This document shows positions 51,697 through 60,936 of a stretch of DNA of 64,000 nt, piece after piece. Position numbers and translations under genes: made by a program. The notes under the pieces were generated by a model. The model saw nothing but the letters and a program-made list of their open reading frames with translations. It was not told where the DNA came from and ran no database searches. This DNA is from Streptomyces sp. 840.1 (GTDB taxonomy: Bacteria > Actinomycetota > Actinomycetes > Streptomycetales > Streptomycetaceae): assembly GCF_003751445.1 (NCBI RefSeq), contig NZ_RJUU01000001.1, positions 3,973,001 to 4,037,000 on the forward strand. The letters are read 5' to 3'. Position 1 is the stretch's first letter. Each line of letters opens with the position of its first letter.

Positions 51697-52902
51697 CTAG
51701 GACTGCAGATCCCTGTCGGCCAGACGCCCCAGGATGAGGGCGATCCGCAGCGTGAACGCCGAGCGGACGTCCGATGGCGACCACCCGGTGACGTCTGTCA
51801 CACGTCGGAGCCGGTAGCGCACGGTGTTGGGGTGGACGAAGAGCATCCTGGCAGCCCCTTCGAGGCTGCTCGCCTGTTCCAGATACACACTCAGCGTTTC
51901 CAGCAGGGCGGAACCCGCTTCTTCGAGCGGTCTGTAGATCTCCTCTACCAACTGGTCCCGCGCGGCCGGGTCACCCGCCATCGCGCGCTCCGGCAGCAGA
52001 TCGTCCGCGAGCACCGGCCGGGGGGCGTCCTGCCAGGCACCGCAGGCCTTGAGCCCGGCGGCCGCCGCCTGTGCGGACCGGGTGGCGGCCAGCAGGTCCG
52101 GCACCACGGGTCCGGCGACGACGGGTCCGGCCGCGTAGGGGCCGATCAGCGCCTTCGCGACCTGGAGCGGGTTGTCGCTGCCGCCCGCGATGACGACGAG
52201 ACGGCTGCCGAGCACCCCGGTCAGCACCTGGAGCTTGGCGTGCCGGGCGGCCCGTCTGATCGCCTCCACGGTCAGCTCGCTGTCGCCGTCCGGCGCCGTC
52301 CCAAGGAGCACGCAGACGTGCTCGGGGGAGTTCCAGCCGAGCGCGGCGGCCCGGGACACGGCGCCCTCGTCGGCCTCCCCGGACAGCACCGCGTTCACCA
52401 CGAGCGATTCCAGCCGGGCGTCCCAGGCACCCCGGGCCTCGGCGGCCTGGGCGTAGACCTGGGCGGTCGCGAAGGCGATCTCGCGGGCGTAGACGAGCAG
52501 CGCCTCACGCAGCACCGACTCGTCGCCGGGCGCGGCGACTTCGTCGATCGCGGCCTCCATGACCTCGATGGTCGTACGCACCATCTCGACGGTCTGCCGC
52601 AGCGTGATCGCCCGGGTCAGCTCGCGCGGCGCCGTGCCGAAGACATCGGTGGAGATGGCCTGCGGGGTCTCCGGATGCCGGAACCACTCGGTGAACGCGG
52701 CGATCCCGGCCTGGGCGACCAGGCCGATCCAGGACCGGTTCTCCGGTGGCATGGCCCGGTACCAGGGCAGCGACTCGTCCATGCGGGCGATCGCGTTCGC
52801 GGCCAGCCGGCCGGAGGACTGCTCCAGCCGTTTCAGGGTCGCGGCATGGAGATGGGCGTCGTTCGCGGCGGGCTGCTCAGGATCGGGTCGGGGCACGGAC
52901 AC
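51697..52902 (-). CDS. fasR: PucR-type regulator FasR of fatty acid synthesis
   Basis: A 401-residue regulator with the PucR-type C-terminal HTH (FVHPNTVRYRLRRVTDVTGW and LRIALILGRL) and a GGDEF-like middle region. FasR was described in S. coelicolor as an activator of the fabD operon, and the gene position directly upstream of fabD is the same. GTG 52902 starts MSVPRPDPEQPA. The effector is unknown. Its binding region is expected in 51608-51696. Confidence 0.92.
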   Translation of the reverse strand: MSVPRPDPEQPAANDAHLHAATLKRLEQSSGRLAANAIARMDESLPWYRAMPPENRSWIGLVAQAGIAAFTEWFRHPETPQAISTDVFGTAPRELTRAITLRQTVEMVRTTIEVMEAAIDEVAAPGDESVLREALLVYAREIAFATAQVYAQAAEARGAWDARLESLVVNAVLSGEADEGAVSRAAALGWNSPEHVCVLLGTAPDGDSELTVEAIRRAARHAKLQVLTGVLGSRLVVIAGGSDNPLQVAKALIGPYAAGPVVAGPVVPDLLAATRSAQAAAAGLKACGAWQDAPRPVLADDLLPERAMAGDPAARDQLVEEIYRPLEEAGSALLETLSVYLEQASSLEGAARMLFVHPNTVRYRLRRVTDVTGWSPSDVRSAFTLRIALILGRLADRDLQS

Positions 52903-53030
52903 AAGACTGCCCTATCCGGACGGCTGCCCGGAGGGGCGGGGCGGCCCGCGGGTCGTACCGCCGGGTTGTGGCCCGCTACCGGGGCCTCTTCCGCCCCGGC
53001 CTTCCGCCCCGGCGGGCTACCGTGGGGCGG

Positions 53031-53687
53031 GTGATTTCCGTACGTCGCTCGGGCGACCGATTCAGGGGCGGGGACGAGGCGGCCGGGATCGAGTCCCGGC
53101 ACTCCTTCTCCTTCGGCTCCTTCTACGATCCGGACAACCTCCGCTTCGGCCCGGTCCTCGCCTGCAACGAGGAACGGCTCGCCCCCGGCGCGGGCTTCGA
53201 CGAGCACCCGCACAGCCACACGGAGATCGTGACCTGGGTGGTCGAGGGGGAGCTGACCCACCGCGACTCCACCGGCCACGCGACGGTCGTACGCGCCGGG
53301 GACGTCCAGCACCTCAGCGCGGCGGGCGGCGTCCGGCACGTCGAACGCAACGACGGGGACACCCCGCTGACCTTCCTCCAGATGTGGCTGGCGCCCCTGG
53401 AGCCGGGCGGCGAGCCCTCGTACACGACGGTCCCCGGCATCGCCGACTCCACGCCGTACGCCCTCCCGGAGGCGGGCGCGATGCTTCATGTCCGGCGGCT
53501 GGGGGCGGGCGAGCGCACGGCGCTGCCGGACTCGCCGCGCGTGTACGTCCACGTGGTGGCCGGGAACGTGCGCGTCCGCGACGAGGAGCTGACGCCCGGC
53601 GACGCGGCCAGGATCGCCGGCGAAGAGGGCCTGGAACTGGTGGCGGGCGGACCGGCCGAGGTACTGGTCTGGGAGCTGCCGGACTGA
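53031..53687 (+). CDS. Pirin-family bicupin protein
   Basis: A 218-residue pirin-like protein. It has RHSFSFGSFYDPDNLRFGPV and the metal-binding cupin segment GFDEHPHSHTEIVTWVVEGE, with a third His and Glu in VRHVERN. Some bacterial pirins have quercetinase activity; others act in regulation. GTG 53031 starts MISVRRSGDRFRGG. It is divergent from fasR by 128 bp and is not obviously linked in function. Confidence 0.9.
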   Translation: MISVRRSGDRFRGGDEAAGIESRHSFSFGSFYDPDNLRFGPVLACNEERLAPGAGFDEHPHSHTEIVTWVVEGELTHRDSTGHATVVRAGDVQHLSAAGGVRHVERNDGDTPLTFLQMWLAPLEPGGEPSYTTVPGIADSTPYALPEAGAMLHVRRLGAGERTALPDSPRVYVHVVAGNVRVRDEELTPGDAARIAGEEGLELVAGGPAEVLVWELPD

Positions 53688-53742
53688 TCCGGCGAAACAG
53701 CCTTCAGCTGCCGCTGCGTGTCGGGTACGGGCTGACCATGGT

Positions 53743-53877
53743 GTGGAAGTAGCCGTCGGGGCACAACTGCACGTGATGGACAGCCGCATGACCGATCTGC
53801 AACAGGCGCGCACCTCGCTCAGCAACCTCATCGACGCGTCGACGCGAGCGACCCGGGCCCCGTCCGCGCCCGCCTGA
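53743..53877 (+). pseudogene. Orphan C-terminal tail resembling a MerR regulator
   Basis: A 44-residue frame (AQLHVMDSRMTDLQQARTSL then SNLIDAST) looks like the dimerisation helix and tail of a MerR protein. There is no DNA-binding part in any upstream frame. Likely a leftover of a deleted gene; the match is short, so confidence is low. Confidence 0.3.
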
Positions 53878-53898
53878 CACCGGCTCAGGAGACCGGAG

Positions 53899-54213
53899 TC
53901 ACCAGTCGAGGCTCTCCATGTCGTCCTCGGTGGCCTCGCGGTAGCCGGTGATCACATCACTGTCGAACTCCACGACGTAGGAGTCCTCGTTGTCGAGCCC
54001 GCACGCCTTGCACCATTCCGGGTAACCGGGCACCCGGAACCGGCCCGTTCGCGCAGACCCCTTGGCCGTGTCCGACCACGTGATCGCGTCCCCGACGCGG
54101 AACTTGTGCAGCCACACGTCCCCGAAGTGGAACTGGATCACCAGCTCCTCCTGTGAACCGCACCGCGAGCAGGGGGAGGCGCTGGGCACGAACAGCCGGT
54201 CGTACACACCCAT
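53899..54213 (-). CDS. Small zinc-ribbon protein, unknown function
   Basis: A 104-residue acidic protein. Two CxxC pairs (Cys15/Cys18 in CSRCGS, Cys68/Cys71 in WCKACG) should bind one zinc. Between them is a beta-rich stretch with FHFGDVWLHKFRVGD. No other domain is recognised. ATG 54213 is the only good start. It lies 81 bp downstream of the NB-ARC protein gene on the same strand and may share its transcript. Confidence 0.75.
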   Translation of the reverse strand: MGVYDRLFVPSASPCSRCGSQEELVIQFHFGDVWLHKFRVGDAITWSDTAKGSARTGRFRVPGYPEWCKACGLDNEDSYVVEFDSDVITGYREATEDDMESLDW

Positions 54214-54294
54214 GTCTCAGTACCTCTCGTTCAAAACCGGTCCAGCCGCCGACGAGGTGACCGTCATGCGAACGCCCGGCATCACCGGCCGGAT

Positions 54295-56643
54295 TCATTG
54301 CCGCCGACGCCGTCGGCCCGTCTCGGACCGGCAGACAGCCAGTTGCGAGCGGGTGCCCAGGGTGTCCGGGTGGTCGGCGCCCAGGACGCGCACGCGACCG
54401 GCGAGCGTCTGCTCCAGCAACTCGGCGGCCTGAGCGTGTTCGCCCAGCTGATGCAGGGCATCCGCGAGGTTGTTACCGCTGGTCAAGGTATGCGGGTGGT
54501 CCGGGCCGAGGACGCGGGTGCGATCTGCGAACACCGTCCGGTGCAGCTCTGCGGCGTGCGTCGGATCACCGCGATGGTTGACCGTGGCGGCGAGGTTGTC
54601 GCGGCTGGTGAAGGTGAGGGGGTGATCGGGGCCCAGTACGCGGGAGCATTCTGCGATGTTCTGCGTGTGGAGCGTGGCCGCGGCGGTGTGGTCACCGAGC
54701 TGGTCGAACGACTTGGCGAGGTTGTCGCGGCTGGTCAGGGTCAGGAGGTGATCGACTCCCAGGATCCTGGTCCGGTCTGCGAGCACCATGGCGTGCAGCG
54801 AAGCGGCCTCCGCGTACTGACCGCGGAGTTGCAGGACGTATCCGACGTTGTTGCGGCTGGTGAGCGTATCGGGATGCTCCGGTCCCAGTACCCGGATCCG
54901 GTCGGCCAGATTCTGCCGGTGGATCTCTTCCGACCGTTCGTATCCGCCGAGACAGTGGAGGCTGTTGGCGAAGTGGTTGCGGGCGGTGAAGGTGTCTGGG
55001 TGCTGGTCGCCGAGCAGCTCGACGCGATGGGCGAGTACGGTCTGCCGCAGCCCGAGCTGGAGGGCATAGCTTCCCGCGTCGCCCAGCACATCCGCCAGTG
55101 TGTTGAGGGCGGCACAGGCGTCCTCGGCCGGGACCAGGCCCGGGTGGTCGAGCAGAAGAGGCAGATGCGGGGCGAGCAACCGTGCGGCGGCCCAGCCCGT
55201 AGCTCCGGCGGCACGGAGACGCGTCACCTCACCGCGCAGGGCGTCGACGGTTGCCTGCTCGTAGTCGTGGAGGCGGTCCGGTTCATCGGTGGCCAGAGTC
55301 AGTGCGGTGATCTCGCGGACGAGCGGGTGGAGGGTGACGCTGCCCCCTGCGCGGGACTCGGCTGCGGGCACGTGCGGTTGTTCCGCCGGTACGCCGAGCA
55401 AGCCGTAGCGTTCGAGGCCGGCCAGGGCCTGGTCCAGGGCGGCCTGGCCGACGGGCCGGCCGACGGCCGTCGTCAGCAGTTCCGGTGTGATGAAGGCCAG
55501 GGGCACTGGTGCCTCCGCGAACAGGGAGAGCTGGCGCAGCAGCGGACGGGCCAGTGGAATGCCTTCGCGGTCGAGTTGATCGAGTGAGACCTCCCAGGTG
55601 CGGCGGACGGTGGACCTGGCCACGTTCGGGTCCGTAGGACGCGGGTTGTCAGCTCCTACCAAGGTGGTCAACTCCTCTTCCAGCGCGCTTTGATACGCGG
55701 CGAAGTCACGGTGTCTGCTGGTGGATCCCGTCACATAGCGTCCGGCTGCCTGCAGGGCCAGGGGGAGGCCGCCGAGCCGGGAAGACAGGGCTTCAGCCTC
55801 TACTGCGGTGCCGCCGTCGGGCGCACTGTCCAGCAGGACCCTGCCGCCCGCCGCCGCGGGAAGCGGCTCCAGCCGTATCAGCTCCGCGGCGTGTCCCCAG
55901 GTGGCGGATGCCGTATCCCGGCTGGTGACCAGGAGCAGGCCGCGCCCGTAGGGGCGGATCCAGCCGCGGTAGTCGGCGACTCGTTCACCCTCCGGACCGA
56001 TCTGCTCAGCTTCGTCGGCGTTGTCAACAACCAGCAACCACTTTTTGGTTCTGGCGAGTTGCCGCCATACGGCATCGGGCAGGTTGTCGTTTCCGGACTG
56101 GGCGGCGCTGACCGCGCTGCGCGGCAGGCCGCAGCCGACGGCTGCCTGGACGAAGTCGTCGGAGAGGGTTTCCGGGCCGCGCCGGCGAATCCAGAACACC
56201 GCGTATCCGCCGCGGCGGGCGCGCTCGGCAAGTGCTGCCGCGAGCGTTGTCTTGCCCATGCCTCCTGCTGCGCACACCACGGCGAACCGGCCGTCGGGTC
56301 TCTTCAGCAGAGCCATGAGCCGGGCGATCTCCCGGTCACGGCCGCGCACACGATCAAGGACCACATGCGGCGGATGCAGCGAACCGGGCCGGGCTCCGGA
56401 TACCGGGGCGGTGCCGTCCTCGGCCGGCCCGTCGAGCCGGCGGCTCGCGGTGGCCAGACCCGCGCTCAAGACGCTGAGCACACCGAACACCGTCCAGATC
56501 ACCCAGGGGCGGTCGGCCCATCCGGGTGCCACCGCACCCGCGCGCTCGGCAACGGTCCCCAGGACCACTGTGAAGAAAGCCCCCAGCCCGGCAGCCGCGG
56601 CACCCGCTCCCGCACGTGTCCGCACCGCTTGAACACGCCGCAC
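54295..56643 (-). CDS. Membrane-anchored NB-ARC ATPase with TPR repeats
   Basis: A 782-residue STAND-class protein. Two N-terminal membrane helices (AAAAGLGAFFTVVLGTVAE and PWVIWTVFGVLSVLSAGLAT) are followed by an NB-ARC core with P-loop AAGGMGKTTLA near 135, Walker B KWLLVVDNADE, and GLPLALQAAGRYV. A helical region leads to at least six 42-residue TPR units starting HPDTLTSRN or close variants. GTG 56643 has AGGGGG 5 bases upstream. STAND proteins oligomerise on a signal; roles include regulation and phage defence. Which applies here is unknown. Confidence 0.85.
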   Translation of the reverse strand: MRRVQAVRTRAGAGAAAAGLGAFFTVVLGTVAERAGAVAPGWADRPWVIWTVFGVLSVLSAGLATASRRLDGPAEDGTAPVSGARPGSLHPPHVVLDRVRGRDREIARLMALLKRPDGRFAVVCAAGGMGKTTLAAALAERARRGGYAVFWIRRRGPETLSDDFVQAAVGCGLPRSAVSAAQSGNDNLPDAVWRQLARTKKWLLVVDNADEAEQIGPEGERVADYRGWIRPYGRGLLLVTSRDTASATWGHAAELIRLEPLPAAAGGRVLLDSAPDGGTAVEAEALSSRLGGLPLALQAAGRYVTGSTSRHRDFAAYQSALEEELTTLVGADNPRPTDPNVARSTVRRTWEVSLDQLDREGIPLARPLLRQLSLFAEAPVPLAFITPELLTTAVGRPVGQAALDQALAGLERYGLLGVPAEQPHVPAAESRAGGSVTLHPLVREITALTLATDEPDRLHDYEQATVDALRGEVTRLRAAGATGWAAARLLAPHLPLLLDHPGLVPAEDACAALNTLADVLGDAGSYALQLGLRQTVLAHRVELLGDQHPDTFTARNHFANSLHCLGGYERSEEIHRQNLADRIRVLGPEHPDTLTSRNNVGYVLQLRGQYAEAASLHAMVLADRTRILGVDHLLTLTSRDNLAKSFDQLGDHTAAATLHTQNIAECSRVLGPDHPLTFTSRDNLAATVNHRGDPTHAAELHRTVFADRTRVLGPDHPHTLTSGNNLADALHQLGEHAQAAELLEQTLAGRVRVLGADHPDTLGTRSQLAVCRSETGRRRRRQ

Positions 56644-56918
56644 GCCGACCCCCTGAGAGCACCGCACTGTCCGGACGACTCAGCGCATCCGTAGAGCGAA
56701 CGCTTCCACGGCCCGGACTGCCTGTCGAGGCCTCGCGCCGCCACATCAGCCACATCGGCGGCACGCACCGTGCCGGGCATGGCCGGGGAGGGTATCGGCC
56801 AATAGTGATCTCGTACTACCGCAGCGGCCTGCCCTGTTGGCATCCTCACCCCGGTAAGTCCCCGACCGGCGCAACGGCGAGAGTGATCATCTGCCGGTGT
56901 CTCAGGAGTACGGCCATG

Positions 56919-56940
56919 GTTCGCCCGCCGTTCGCCGCGG
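56919..56940 (+). promoter_or_regulatory. Probable PHO box (PhoP binding site)
   Basis: Two adjacent 11-bp units, GTTCGCCCGCC and GTTCGCCGCGG, match the GTTC-led direct repeat unit of Streptomyces PHO boxes. A TAGTTT -10 candidate begins 5 bases later at 56946, so PhoP would sit in the -35 region. The gene controlled is a phospholipase C. Confidence 0.65.
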
Positions 56941-57008
56941 CGGCCTAGTTTTCGCAGATAGCGCCGACGCTCGCATCCTGAATCACTCTCCCCCCAGAGG
57001 TCCCCCTG

Positions 57009-59126
57009 ATGACTCTCACCACCACCGAGCCCCCCCGCATCGACCCGGAGCACCCGGAGCCCCCGGCCAGCCGGGAGACCGCCCCGGCCACCGGCGCGGC
57101 GGACACCGGAAGCCCCGCCGGTGAACTCCACATCACGCGGCGCCGGATGTTCCAGACGGCAGCCGTGGCCCTCGGCGCGATCGCGGCCGGCCCTGTCGCC
57201 GACGCGGTCGTCGGCAGACAGGCCGAGGCCGCCGAATACCGGCTGCCCAAGGGCTTCAACGGAGACATCTCCGACCTGAAGCACGTGGTGATCCTGATGC
57301 AGGAGAACCGGTCCTTCGACCACTACCTCGGGCAGCTGCCCGGTGTGCGCGGCCACCACGACAAGCAGGTCCTGAGGTTCCAGGACGGCACCGACGTCTT
57401 CCAGCAGCGCGATGCCAACGGCACCGTCGTGCCGCCCGCCGTGTCCACCGCCACCTGGAGCGACAACCACAGCTTCTACGGTGCCAACGAGGGGCGGTGG
57501 AACACCTGGGTGAAGGACAAGGGCGACCACTGCATGTGGTACTACGCGCCCGACTACATGCCGTGGATGTACTCGCTCGCCTCCCAGTACACCGTCTGCG
57601 ACATGAACTTCTGCTCGCTGCACGGGCCGACGATCCCGAACCGCTACTACCTGATGACCGGTTCGGGGGGCGGCGAGACCACCAACGCCAGGCAGAACGA
57701 CTACAGCCGAAGCTGGACCACGGTCCCCGAGCAGCTCCAGCAGGCCGGCATCGACTGGCGGGTCTACTCCGACAACAGCGGCAACGGCCTCCGCGGCAGC
57801 CTCCAGAGCGGCTTCGTCGGCGAGTACGGCTGCAACGTCACCAACAGCTTCGCCTCCTTCGACCCCCGCACGGCGGACCCGAGCGACCTCGAACCGGGCA
57901 GCGGCAAGATCTGGAAGGCCAACTCCTTCGTCTACGAGGGCGCCACCACGCCCAACGACGACTCCGAGGCAAACCTCGACGCCGTGCTGCGGGACCTGAT
58001 CGCGGCCTGCGAGCCGGGGGCGGAACATCCGCTCCCCGAGGTCTCCTGGGTGGTGATGCCCGCCGCGTGGAGCGAGCACCCGGGCTTCGACACCGTGCAC
58101 GGCGAGCGCTACATGAACAAGGTCCTCAAGACCCTCCAGAGCAACGAGGACATCTGGAACCACACCCTGGTGATCATCACCTACGACGAGAACGACGGAA
58201 AGTTCGACCATGTCCTGCCCCCGCGCCCGGAGCCGGGCACGGCCGGTGAGTTCTCCGGCATTACCCCGTACGGCTTCGGCCCCCGGGTGCCGATGGTGCT
58301 GGTCTCGCCGTGGACCCGGGGCGGCCATGTCGCCTCGGAGGTGTTCGACCACACCTCGACGGTGAAGTTCCTGGAGACCTGGGCCGCCCATCTGGGCAAG
58401 CCGTTCACCTGCCCGAACATCACCGAGTGGCGCCGCTCCATCGCGGGCGACCTGACCAGCGCGATCGACTTCGCGCACCCGTGGCCGGGCCCGGTCGTCA
58501 TCGCGGACCCGGTCACCGGGACCCCGCCGAAGCCGTCGCGGGACCGGATGAAGCCGCGCGGCCTCTCCTTCCACCCGCACACCACCCTCACCGAGAACCG
58601 GGCCGACGGCACGGTGACCGCGTCCATGACCCTGTCCGGCGGTCCGGCGGGCAAGGCGGTGAGCCTCCAGGTCTTCCCCGACCAGTACCTCCCCTTCGCC
58701 AACACGCCGTACACGGTGACCGGGACGGCCCCCCGCTCGTACACCTGGGACGCGACGGAGACCGACGGCAAGTACGCCTTCTCGGTCTACGGGCCCGACG
58801 GCTTCCTGCGCTCCTTCGCCGGGCAGCTGATTCCCGCGCACGGGAGCAACCAGCGGCACATCGGCATTCCGCGCGTCGAGGCGGAGCTGGCCGGCGGCAG
58901 ACGCGCCACGGTCAGGCTGAGACTGCGCAACGACGGCAAGCGGCCCGTCCGTTACACCCTGAAGGCCAACGACTACGTCGGCGGCACCCGGAAGTACACG
59001 GTCCCCGGCGGCCACTCGACCGTCGTGCACTGGCCCACCGAGGACGGCTACTACGACGTCGTGCTCACCGCCGACACTGGGACCGGCTGGAGCCAGCGGT
59101 ATGCGGGGCGCGTGGCGACGGTCTGA
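57009..59126 (+). CDS. Tat-exported phosphocholine-type phospholipase C
   Basis: A 705-residue secreted phospholipase C of the PlcH/PlcN (phosphoesterase) family. The Tat signal HITRRRMFQTAAVALGA lies near 41-57. The enzyme core has VVILMQENRSFDHYLGQL near 93-110, FCSLHGPTIPNRYYLMTG, and the metal-binding ITYDENDGKFDHV. A bacterial phospholipase C-terminal domain (about 510-700, two repeats) completes it. Cleaving phosphatidylcholine or similar lipids releases phosphate-bearing heads, fitting the PHO box upstream. ATG 57009 follows CCAGAGG. Confidence 0.93.
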   Translation: MTLTTTEPPRIDPEHPEPPASRETAPATGAADTGSPAGELHITRRRMFQTAAVALGAIAAGPVADAVVGRQAEAAEYRLPKGFNGDISDLKHVVILMQENRSFDHYLGQLPGVRGHHDKQVLRFQDGTDVFQQRDANGTVVPPAVSTATWSDNHSFYGANEGRWNTWVKDKGDHCMWYYAPDYMPWMYSLASQYTVCDMNFCSLHGPTIPNRYYLMTGSGGGETTNARQNDYSRSWTTVPEQLQQAGIDWRVYSDNSGNGLRGSLQSGFVGEYGCNVTNSFASFDPRTADPSDLEPGSGKIWKANSFVYEGATTPNDDSEANLDAVLRDLIAACEPGAEHPLPEVSWVVMPAAWSEHPGFDTVHGERYMNKVLKTLQSNEDIWNHTLVIITYDENDGKFDHVLPPRPEPGTAGEFSGITPYGFGPRVPMVLVSPWTRGGHVASEVFDHTSTVKFLETWAAHLGKPFTCPNITEWRRSIAGDLTSAIDFAHPWPGPVVIADPVTGTPPKPSRDRMKPRGLSFHPHTTLTENRADGTVTASMTLSGGPAGKAVSLQVFPDQYLPFANTPYTVTGTAPRSYTWDATETDGKYAFSVYGPDGFLRSFAGQLIPAHGSNQRHIGIPRVEAELAGGRRATVRLRLRNDGKRPVRYTLKANDYVGGTRKYTVPGGHSTVVHWPTEDGYYDVVLTADTGTGWSQRYAGRVATV

Positions 59127-59158
59127 GCCCATAGGGCGGGTCGCCGTTCACACGTGAC

Positions 59159-59191
59159 GCGTGCTTGGCATCAGAGACATGCCAAGCACGC
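59159..59191. terminator. 13-bp hairpin between phospholipase and a membrane protein gene
   Basis: Perfect arms GCGTGCTTGGCAT and complement with loop CAGAGAC. It lies 33 bp after the phospholipase stop and overlaps the last codons of the convergent gene. Confidence 0.65.
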
Positions 59192-59734
59192 TGTGAGCTC
59201 GGCGGACAGTGCAAGGCTCCCCCAGAGGAGGATGTCGCCGACCGGCCGGACCGGGCTTCCCGCGTCTTCACGCAGCATGGTCATGTGGACGGCGACGGAG
59301 GCCGGCGTCGAAGCCGCTCCGAGCGTGCCGGCCAACAGCAGGCCGTCCAGTCTGTGTTGTTGCCACGCGTGGCTTCCGCTCACCAGGATGTGGGCGATCG
59401 TGATCAGGGCGGCTGCGGGCAGCAGTCCCAGTGTGGTGGTGGCCGCCACCCACCACCACCGCCTTCCGTGGCCTGCGAGCCGCCCGAACCAGTGCCCCAG
59501 GGCCACGATCGGCAGGACGTAGACGGCTGTCAGCAACGCGCTCGCACCCAACAGCGCCGGCAGTCCGGCCACCAGCGTGAGGAGTACGCCCACTCCCGGC
59601 GAGGGGCCGCCGCCCAGCCATGCGACCCAGGCCGGCGTGAGGGCGGCAAGAGCTACACACAAGACAGCCATCGATACCGACGACGGCGCCGACCCCGGCC
59701 GTTCGGCCGCACGTCCGCCCGGCAGCCGCGCCAT
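59171..59734 (-). CDS. Hydrophobic membrane protein, unknown function
   Basis: A 187-residue protein with four to five predicted helices (AVLCVALAALTPAWVAWLGG, VGVLLTLVAGLPALLGASAL, WWVAATTTLGLLPAAALITI). No domain is recognised. It starts MARLPGGRAAERPG at ATG 59734, 24 bp after the DUF397 stop, so it may belong to the upstream regulatory operon. Codon bias is less extreme than its neighbours. Confidence 0.6.
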   Translation of the reverse strand: MARLPGGRAAERPGSAPSSVSMAVLCVALAALTPAWVAWLGGGPSPGVGVLLTLVAGLPALLGASALLTAVYVLPIVALGHWFGRLAGHGRRWWWVAATTTLGLLPAAALITIAHILVSGSHAWQQHRLDGLLLAGTLGAASTPASVAVHMTMLREDAGSPVRPVGDILLWGSLALSAELTACLACL

Positions 59735-59758
59735 CTCAACCCCGCCCGACAGCCCCGA

Positions 59759-60031
59759 TCACGTCGTGCGAAGGCTGCTCACGAAGCCGCGCCAGGCGTC
59801 GGCCGCGATGACGAGGACGGGCCCGTCCTGGACCTTGCTGTCGCGGACCGGCACGGACGCGGCGCAGCCGGTCGCCACCTCGACGCAGTCGCCGCCGGTG
59901 TTGCCGCTGTAGGAAGACTTACGCCAGGCGGCGCCGCCGGTCACGGTGCACTCGACGCAGTCGCCGCCGGTGCTGCCGCTGTAGGAAGACTTACGCCACT
60001 GCGCGCTCTTCAGGTCGGGGCCGGTTTCCAT
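59759..60031 (-). CDS. DUF397 protein with an internal duplication
   Basis: A 90-residue protein. The DUF397 core WRKSSYSGSTGGDCVE occurs twice, at about 12-27 and 36-51 (second copy with SGNTGG), before the usual tail VPVRDSKVQDGPVLVIAADA. Normal members have one core and 60-70 residues. The start overlaps the XRE regulator gene by 41 bp. DUF397 proteins act with DUF5753-XRE regulators in Streptomyces development and secondary metabolism (WhiJ, AbaA-type loci). Confidence 0.9.
   Translation of the reverse strand: METGPDLKSAQWRKSSYSGSTGGDCVECTVTGGAAWRKSSYSGNTGGDCVEVATGCAASVPVRDSKVQDGPVLVIAADAWRGFVSSLRTT
59879..59998 (-). repeat. 72-bp-spaced direct duplication inside the DUF397 gene
   Basis: The 48-bp blocks 59879-59926 and 59951-59998 are identical but for one base. 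The 72-bp period equals 24 codons, so the duplication stays in frame. Confidence 0.9.
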
Positions 60032-60839
60032 AACGCTCCTCCATCACGCGGGCGATCAGAGCCGCCGACTCCTCCACGGAGAGGGCTGCGGCCTGCAGAT
60101 GAGCGTATCGGAGCGAGCCCTCTCTGACCGTGTCGGGGCTGGCGGTCATATGACCGGAGATGAGGTCCTCGGTGTAGACGATGTCCGGGTCGTCGTCGAA
60201 GCGCAGTAGGTTGAACGAGCCAGCCAGGCTTGAGTGTTCACCTGCCGCGAAGGGCAGCACCTGGATGCGCATCCACCGGGTGGCGGAGAAGTCCAACAGC
60301 CGCGTCAGTTGGGCCCGCATGACGTCGTGGCCGCCGATCGGCCGGTGCAGTACGGCCTCGTCCAGGACGGCCCAGGCCAGCGGCGGCCGTTCGCGCTCCA
60401 GAATGCGCTGGCGCTCCATCCGGGCGGCCAGCAGGCCCTCCAGATCGTCGGGCATCCCGGTGGCCAGCACGGCTCGCGCGTAGTCCTCCGTCTGCAACAG
60501 CCCGTACACCAACTGCGCCTGGTACGTGGAGATGTACTCCGCGCGGGCCTCCATCTCGGCGTACGCCTGGAACCAGGTCGGCAGCTGGCTGCGCAGGACC
60601 AGGCCCACCAGGCGGGAGAACACGCCGTCCGTGCCCAGGGCGGCGTCCACCCGCTCGGAGAAGTCGCGGGTGGGGATCTTCTTCGTCGTCTCGACCTGGC
60701 CGATCAGCGAGCCCGTGCAGAAGATGATCTCGCCCAACTGCTGTTGCCTGAGGCCGTGCGCCTCGCGCTGGCGGCGTAATTCCCAGCCGTAGTAGTCCAG
60801 GGGGGACGCGCAGGGGTCGAGCGACTGGATGTTGGCCAC
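59991..60839 (-). CDS. XRE-family regulator with DUF5753 domain
   Basis: A 282-residue WhiJ-like regulator. The N-terminal HTH is LRRQREAHGLRQQQLGEIIF then TGSLIGQVETTKKIPT. DUF5753 fills the rest, with VYGLLQTEDYARAVL and AVLDEAVLHRPIGG. GTG 60839 has GGAGG 8 bases upstream; a longer frame to 60938 is rejected. It overlaps the DUF397 gene and is divergent from an anti-sigma-like ATPase gene, completing the known three-gene arrangement. Confidence 0.92.
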   Translation of the reverse strand: MANIQSLDPCASPLDYYGWELRRQREAHGLRQQQLGEIIFCTGSLIGQVETTKKIPTRDFSERVDAALGTDGVFSRLVGLVLRSQLPTWFQAYAEMEARAEYISTYQAQLVYGLLQTEDYARAVLATGMPDDLEGLLAARMERQRILERERPPLAWAVLDEAVLHRPIGGHDVMRAQLTRLLDFSATRWMRIQVLPFAAGEHSSLAGSFNLLRFDDDPDIVYTEDLISGHMTASPDTVREGSLRYAHLQAAALSVEESAALIARVMEERYGNRPRPEERAVA

Positions 60840-60936
60840 GGTGGGGACCTCCGGTGTGCAGGCGCGACGCGCAACGCCTCGCGGCGTTCGGTTCCGTAGG
60901 TAGCCGAGCGTAGTCACTTGCTCGCACGATGGTGAC

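Noticed and set aside
54295..55100. Regularly spaced repeats that could suggest a CRISPR array
   Set aside because: The 126-bp period is the coding DNA of TPR units, and the spacing and divergence do not fit CRISPR.
56499..59132. An 877-codon frame opposite the phospholipase
   Set aside because: It mirrors phospholipase C in antisense and has no recognisable domain.
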